NCBI GenBank assembly: GCA_019400425.1
Contig: JAFREE010000002.1
Location: 410,633-474,632 of the forward strand
Direction: 5' to 3'
Length of the DNA stretch: 64,000 nt
Origin: Hymenochaete sp. R1
Lineage: Eukaryota; Basidiomycota; Agaricomycetes; Hymenochaetales; Hymenochaetaceae
The position numbers and the translations under genes are program-made. The notes below the pieces were generated by a model. The model saw nothing but the letters and a program-made list of their open reading frames with translations, was not told where the DNA came from and searched no databases. Position 1 is the stretch's first letter; each line of letters opens with the position of its first letter. This document shows, piece by piece, positions 58,608-64,000 of the stretch.

Positions 58608-60321
58608 ATGACAGATTCATCATCAGTCCCAAGCTTTCCGAAGCGTACTTTTCCTCCGCTATACCACTCTTCTGGGGATACTTCACAGGATCAACTGGCA
58701 TTCTTCCATATCCTCGAACGACTGAAAGTATGTAGTACAACATTAGATGTATTCAGTATCAACGTGTATTTACGTTCCTTCGCGGTGGCTTGTATGATGG
58801 TCAGCGAGGGGTTTTATTCAAAAGCTATGTTCTACGGTGTAGCCGAAGCTAAAATCAAAAAGCAAGAGTCAAGCGAGAGCTAGATTGTAAAATCATCAGA
58901 CTAGCCGGCCTCGGCAAGAGACATTTCCATAAATGGGTCCAAGTTATTGCTTTTTTCCGTGCGCCGATCATTTGTGCATACACTGTACTTGATGTGTCAA
59001 TTGAGAGAGAAACAGCCAAACCTGGCAGGAGTTCTCTTCAGAATGAATATAAACCTACTACCGAAGCCTCCAGAAGGATTTATAGTCTATTTATCTCACT
59101 GTAATTGGGCTAGAACTAATACTGGAGACCGGGAGAGTTGTGCTTAGGGTGTATGCACAGATGATCGGCGCACGGAAAAAAGCAATAACTTGGACCCATT
59201 TATGGAAATGTCTCTTGCCGAGGCCGGCTAGTCTGATGATTTTACAATCTAGCTCTCGCTTGACTCTTGCTTTTTGATTTTAGCTTCGGCTACACCGTAG
59301 AACATAGCTTTTGAATAAAACCCCTCGCTGACCATCATAGGCTTGCAGACACAGAAAAGAACGGGATGGGTTGACAGAAATGTAGCTACAATTCTTGAGG
59401 CTACATGCGCTATATATAACTCAAGCAAGCTTGTTAGATACCCGATGCAGAGAGGCAAGTGTTGGGTCTTCCCAGTCGAATCTAAGCCTTTCTGACACTG
59501 AAATCGCTACAGTATTTCAGACCAGATGTATCGGATGGCCATCCTAGCCATGTGCTCCTCGGATACATCACTAGACAGCTCAAAGTGGGGTGCTCTTTCT
59601 TCAATGAATTCGGAGGCGCTTGTTCTGACTTTGATTGGCCGCAAAGGTGTGCATTGATGGCACTCGTTCATGACTTGGCTGAGGCTCAAGGTGCTTGAGA
59701 TTTTAAATCCTAAGGAGTAGATGACTCACAAAATATCACTCAGTTGGGGATATTGCACCTCGGGAAGGAATTCCCAAGGAAGAAAAGCGAAAACTAGAAG
59801 CGGTGATTAAGATGAAGTACCTATTTTCTTCTCTGAACTAATGCAACGTTTAGGATGCCATGGAAAACTTTGTGAAAGAGATGCTCCATGAAAGTCCTGC
59901 AGCAAAGCGCATCCATGCACTCTGGGAGGTAAGGTAAGCAGAGTATTAGATGCTTGTGATACTCAAGACTTTCCATAGGAGTATGAGGAGGGGAAGACGC
60001 CTGAAGCGCAGTTCGTCAAAGGTATGAGATACGTGTGGTTTCCTTACTCCTTTTTTGACTTGTGAGCAGACCTGGATCGCTTTGAAATGGCATCGCAAGG
60101 TCCGTATACTATTGGGAATAATCAGACTTGAAGGATTGACTCACTGGAAAATCCAAGCTATGGAATACGAGCGCCGCCATCCTGAGAAGAACCTCCAGTC
60201 TTTCTTTGAGAGCAGTATACCGAAGCTACGGCATCCGGAAGTGAAAGCCTGGGGTGACGCTCTTATGAATGAAAGAAATGGATTGTTAAAACGGAGATTG
60301 AAAGAGAATTCTGTAGAGTAG
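58608..60321 (+). CDS. HD-domain hydrolase, HDDC2/YfbR-like (5'-deoxynucleotidase family), with altered metal site
   Basis: The start is MTDSSSVPSFPKRTFPPLYH, then DQLAFFHILERLK. A phase-0 intron of 611 nt (58738-59348) contains a foldback element; then TQKRTGWVDRN continues. Later exons give ISDQMYRMAILAMCSSDTSL, ALMALVHDLAEAQ (the HD pair), VGDIAPREGIPKEEKRKLEA, IHALWEEYEEGKTPEAQFVK and DLDRFEMASQ. The final exon encodes AMEYERRHPEKNLQSFFESS to the stop after KENSVE. The family dephosphorylates deoxynucleoside monophosphates using one divalent metal. The first metal His, normally in SISDHMYRMA, is Gln here (CAG), while the later His-Asp and the final Asp remain. It may be inactive or altered. 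The model in the third exon (VRYPMQRG) is less certain. Confidence 0.8.
58793..58983 (+). repeat. Left inverted arm of the foldback element
   Basis: This 191-bp arm begins TATGATGGTCAGCG. It pairs with 59149-59339 at 190 of 191 positions by eye. Confidence 0.9.
59149..59339 (-). repeat. Right inverted arm of the foldback element
   Basis: This is the reverse-complement partner of the left arm, ending in CCATCATA next to the second GGCTTG copy. Confidence 0.9.
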
Positions 60322-60449
60322 GCTGCGAATCCATTGAGATTTGACCTAGACGATTTTGTGCCAGTGGGTGAAACTGAATAGCGGAAATGGGGAAGGAAGG
60401 ATCGTCTCGCGCGCGACGGTTGTTTTTACCTTTTTTGCTTCTTTCTCCG

Positions 60450-61438
60450 ATGCGTCCATGCTGCTCTCTTCTCCGAAATGCTGAAACGCGGGTCCTGCTG
60501 CACCCTTGCCCTCTTTCGAAGCGTAGGCTCTCCAGTCGTGCGAACACCTTCGTCGACGTGTTTAAGAATGCAAATGAAGCAACTTTTGTCGCTTCTGCGT
60601 CGTCCATAGCCTCCGTACCAAATCTTGGCGCCGTACCTGAAGTATCTTTGAGCTGATCTGTTGTACACGGAAGCGTATACTGACCAACATGCTTCCAGAT
60701 TGTTGTGACCGGTCAGAAATTATTTACTGTTATCAGGTTTCTGTAGTTGATTTATTCGTGGAGGCAGAGCGAATGTCGGCAAGTCCACGCTTTTGAACGC
60801 CGTCCTAGGGAGGACGAATCTCGTTCATACAAGCAAGAAAGCTGTGAGCCCATTCTCTGAAATTCTCGACTAGTTCGTCACTTTATCGGCCTACCTGTAG
60901 GGACATACACGCGCTCTCAACTTTTTCCGCCTGGGTCGCGAACCCGGGAAGCTGATTGTCGTGGATGCTCCCGGATATGGGTATCGAGGTCGGACAGAAT
61001 GGGGTAAACTTTGGGACCATTATGTCGACTCGCGGAAGACGTGGGTTTATGCATTTTCTCCTTCGCAGTTTTAGCAAGGAGCGCTGAGCGTTTTCCTTCT
61101 TTTCCAGGCTGCAACAAGTCTGTCTCCTCATCAACGCGCCGCACGGGATGACAGACTTCGACCGTGCTATGCTTGAATCTCTTGAGGAAAGACTGTCATC
61201 TCGAGCCGCAGCTGGGGGAAAGGCGCCTTCTTTCCAACCCATCCTTACGAAACTAGACATGCTCAAAGGCGACGGTGACTCTAGCTCACAAGTCATCCGA
61301 AAGATCACGGACGAAATCAAAGGACTTGCACCTATGGCTGAAGCTCCTTTATTGTGTGCGATCTCCCCGCGTGTGAGTATCGGTGTAGAAGGGGTCAGGG
61401 AGGCAATGATAGAAGCTTGCCTACGAGATTGCTCGTAG
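60450..61438 (+). CDS. EngB/YihA-type GTPase, probably mitochondrial
   Basis: The start at 60450 (MRPCCSLLRNAETRVLLHPC) gives an Arg-rich, acid-free mitochondrial presequence; an in-frame ATG at 60387 would add 21 residues. Exon 1 ends at 60641 in phase 0. After splicing, EIVVTG joins RANVGKSTLLNAVLGR (G1, P-loop). GHTRALNFFRL supplies G2, VVDAPGYGYRGRTEW supplies G3 (DxxG) and ILTKLDML supplies G4 (TKxD). The region FNGLA-like end reads LCAISPRVSIGVEGVREAM with the G5 Ser. This is the TRAFAC EngB family, which aids large-ribosomal-subunit assembly in bacteria and, in fungi (Mrx8-like), mitochondrial translation. Length, roughly 220-230 residues after splicing, is normal. All GTP-binding motifs are intact. 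Confidence 0.87.
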
Positions 61439-61608
61439 ACGAATCCTCGTTCATGGTGGGCTTGAAGTACCTCTTGACCCAATTTGATTTACAAGGGACA
61501 TCATGCTTTTGGATTTGCTAAGTCGCACCTCATATATCTGCTATCTATACAATGAATCACCGTTCTGCGTTTTATACGCAATCGTTCAGCGTACCCCATT
61601 TCCTGTTT

Positions 61609-63711
61609 TCAATGGTGAAACAACCGAAGATTCGTATGAACAAATACCATGCCATGCTCATCGGCTGCTTTGATGCACTCCGCGTCCATAACACTTCCAC
61701 TGGGCGCGGCAAGGAATTTGACTCCGCTCTTCCTCGCCCGATGCACATTATCTGGGAAAGGGAAAAACGCATCGCTCGAACACGCAACTCCATCCAACTC
61801 CTTCATATGCGCTTGCCTCTCCTCTGCACTCAGCGGTTCGGGCACCTCAGAAAACATTGACTCCCACTGTGCCCGTTCTCCGCCTTCCAGCATCTCTCCT
61901 CCGACGAATAAGTCAATTGCGTTCGCTTTCTCGGCTCGCTTGACTCCTGCCTTGAAGGGGAGGGCAAGCACGCGAGGGTGGTGCCGAAGCCACCAAAGGT
62001 CCGCTTTTGTACCTGCGAGGCGGGTGCAATGAATGCGGGATTGCTGACCTGCACCAAGGCCGATGATGGCTCCACGGAGTGCGTACGCAACACTATTTGA
62101 TTGTGTGTACTTGAGGGCAAGCGTGGCAACTATGAGGTCCGTCGCGGCTTGAGATGGAAGCTGTTGAAAAAGGAGTTTCAGCCATTTGCGATCAGGCGAA
62201 CCATTCCATCAACCGCCGCCATACCTTTTTGTTCTGTGTCACGATATTCGTGAAAAGCTCGGGGCCGACTTTGGCATCGTTCCTCTTCTGCTGCAGGTAA
62301 ACACCGTAGACTTGCCTCGTCTCAGTGGAAGGTGGCTTGTAACTTTGATCGATCTCCAAAACGCAGTATTTTCCGGCTTTCTTTTTTTTCAGAACCTCCA
62401 GTGCCTCGGGTGCGTACCCCGGAGCGATGATTCCATCAGATACCTCTCTTGAAATAATGCGGGCTGTTGCGAGGTCGCACGGTGCGCTCAATGCGATGAA
62501 GTCGCCGAAACTTGACATGCGGTCCGCACCTCGAGCTCGAGCGTATGCGCACGCGAGCGGGGTTAGAGGTTCCTTGAGATCATCAACGCCGTACACCTGT
62601 TTCTCAACGTCGTTGAGACTGATACCAACGGCTGCGCCAGCAGGCGAGACGTGCTTGAAGGACGCTGCAGCGGGAAGATCGAGCGCTCCTTGGAGCTCCG
62701 AGACGAGTGCATATGAGTTAAGCGCATCAAGGAGATTTATGTATCCAGGCGAACCAGACAGCGCTGAAACATGCAATAAGAATACGATAACACATCTCCG
62801 TCTCACATTGTTTTCTAACACTAACCTTTGAACGGGAGCTTCCCTTCCTTAACGAAAGCCTGCGCAGGAGCCTGGTGCGGGTTTGCGCCATACCGAAGAG
62901 GCACACGTTGTACGGGTCCAGAAAGCCCACTTCCGGGACTGGCATATTGTTCTCGGAAGTAGGTACTAATGGCGTCGTCGTATGCTGAGGTCATCTCGAA
63001 AGCCTTTAGAGCAAGCTTGTTTCGAAGCGCCTGCACTTTTGACTCTTCTGCAGGGTTATTCCATTCTGTAAGAAACGAGCCGTAGTCCTTGGGATCGGAA
63101 AGAACAAACACGCGGGAGTGATTCTTTGCAGCTGCACGTAAAAGTGTGACTCCACCTATGTCAACCTCTTCGACCGCACCAGCAAGAGTACAGTCGGGAG
63201 AAGCGATGGTCTGCTCGAAGGGGTATAGGTTACACACGACGATTGAGATGAGAGAAATGTGTTGGGCAACAAGGTCTTGTTCATCCGAAGGGATGGATCG
63301 GGCGAGGATGCCTATGTTGCATGATAGTTCATATGTACATCAGATTATAGGTAGACCAAGAAAAAACACGAACCTCCATGTACAGCTGGGTGTAGAGTCT
63401 TAACACGCCCCCCAAGCATCTCTGGTGCCTTCGTAATGTCAGAGACATCTCTTTTCCCCAAGTAGATAAGAGTCTGTGTTTTATTGATGGGTAAATGGCA
63501 TACTTTATTGGGATCCCAGCATCTCGGATCTTCTTTGCCGTTCCTCCAGAGCCCAATAGTTGAACACCAGTTTTGTGAAGACCCTCAGCAAGTTCCAACA
63601 AGCCTGACTTATCATAGACAGAAAGTAATGCTAACGGAAGGGAAAAGCTAATAAGATAAGATACATCGAAAGGACTGATATGTACGCACCGATGGGTGCC
63701 TGGTTGGCCAT
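61609..63711 (-). CDS. ADE17: Bifunctional AICAR transformylase/IMP cyclohydrolase (ATIC, Ade16/17)
   Basis: The start is MANQAPI, followed across an intron by [20 protein letters not shown], the beginning of the MGS-like IMP cyclohydrolase domain. [18 protein letters not shown] and [20 protein letters not shown] continue it, then [10 protein letters not shown] and [20 protein letters not shown]. The transformylase domain has [49 protein letters not shown] and [19 protein letters not shown], then [17 protein letters not shown] and the end [11 protein letters not shown]. The conserved KHxSPAG with the catalytic Lys-His is intact. The enzyme performs the last two steps of de novo purine synthesis, using 10-formyl-THF, in the cytosol. 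The length is close to the family's 590-600 residues. It converges with the EngB gene. Confidence 0.95.
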
Positions 63712-63891
63712 GATGGGGATTGAGCACAAGATTCAAAAAATTAATTAAAATTCTTTGCGGCCTGCTAGCCTGCTGCTTGTATGCGCTGACCACACTAAAC
63801 CACGTGATAAGCTCCATAAAAATGTGGTTTTCGGATCTCTTTGCCTTTCTTCCAAGCCTGTTCTATGACGCGTTTTGAGTGTCAAAAATAT

Positions 63892-63985
63892 GCATTTACC
63901 ATTTACCCAATTTACCCCATCAACCATTTACCACATTTACGCATTTACGCATTTACCATTCACTCTATTTACTCCATTCACCCAT
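63892..63985. repeat. Degenerate CATTTACC-type tandem repeat upstream of ATIC
   Basis: About ten imperfect copies of CATTTACC/CATTTACG occur in about 90 bp, some 180-275 bp before the ATIC start and close to the window edge. All copies are in the same orientation. Confidence 0.75.
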
Positions 63986-64000
63986 CGAGCTTCCAACATT

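Larger units (their letters stand above)
58793..59339. mobile_element. Foldback (MITE-like) insertion with 191-bp terminal inverted repeats
   Basis: The left arm 58793-58983 is the reverse complement of the right arm 59149-59339 with a single mismatch (T at the left, C in the complement of the right, near the inner end). The 165-bp spacer encodes nothing recognisable. The element is flanked on both sides by GGCTTG (58787-58792 and 59340-59345), a 6-bp target-site duplication. It lies inside intron 1 of the HD hydrolase gene. No transposase is present, so it is non-autonomous. Superfamily is not assignable from these data. Confidence 0.88.

Noticed and set aside
58479..58883. 134-codon frame running from the HD gene into the foldback element
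   Set aside because: It reads through a good splice donor (after LERLK at 58737) into the transposable element; the conserved protein continues after the intron.

Overview
This is a piece of a filamentous fungal nuclear genome. It is almost certainly a basidiomycete and most likely an Agaricomycete, but I do not name a species. Genes lie on both strands and are packed with short GT-AG introns of about 50-70 nt, with long, gene-poor spacers only in places. Gene models below were built by joining reading frames across splice sites. Where phases were checked base by base I give the exons; elsewhere only the outer limits are firm.

Left part (1-21 kb): a mitochondrial-type SDR dehydrogenase and a dienelactone hydrolase (tail to tail), a leucine-rich-repeat protein, an MFS transporter, a single-pass membrane protein with a PPxY motif, a GRAM/TBC/EF-hand Rab-GAP (Gyp2-like), an EI24/Rrt8-like membrane protein, a hotdog thioesterase, a Rim2-like mitochondrial carrier, and RNA polymerase III subunit Rpc25. 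The carrier and Rpc25 share a 255-bp divergent promoter.

Middle (21-36 kb): two paralogous Zn2Cys6 transcription factors point away from each other. Between them sits one gene for a large secreted protein with a signal peptide, two tandem WDPLDP-type repeats and seven tandem His-rich repeats, most ending in dibasic (Kex2-type) sites. This looks like a Kex2-processed repeat precursor or a cell-surface metal binder, and is the most unusual locus here.

Right part (36-64 kb): an Arg/Ser-rich unknown protein; a very long Rho1 GEF of the Rom2/Rgf type with a DEP domain, two successive DH domains, PH and CNH; a tRNA m3C methyltransferase with a long disordered insert; an amino-acid permease; a 4.7-kb gene-free stretch full of short palindromes and microsatellites; Zim17 (mtHsp70 escort); a DHH phosphoesterase ending in a PIP-box-like motif; an HDDC2-type HD hydrolase whose first intron holds a 547-bp foldback element (191-bp inverted arms, 6-bp target duplication); a mitochondrial EngB-type GTPase; and the bifunctional purine enzyme ATIC (Ade16/17).

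Most genes are unlinked housekeeping functions, as usual in fungi. No rRNA, convincing tRNA, CRISPR array or viral gene was seen.
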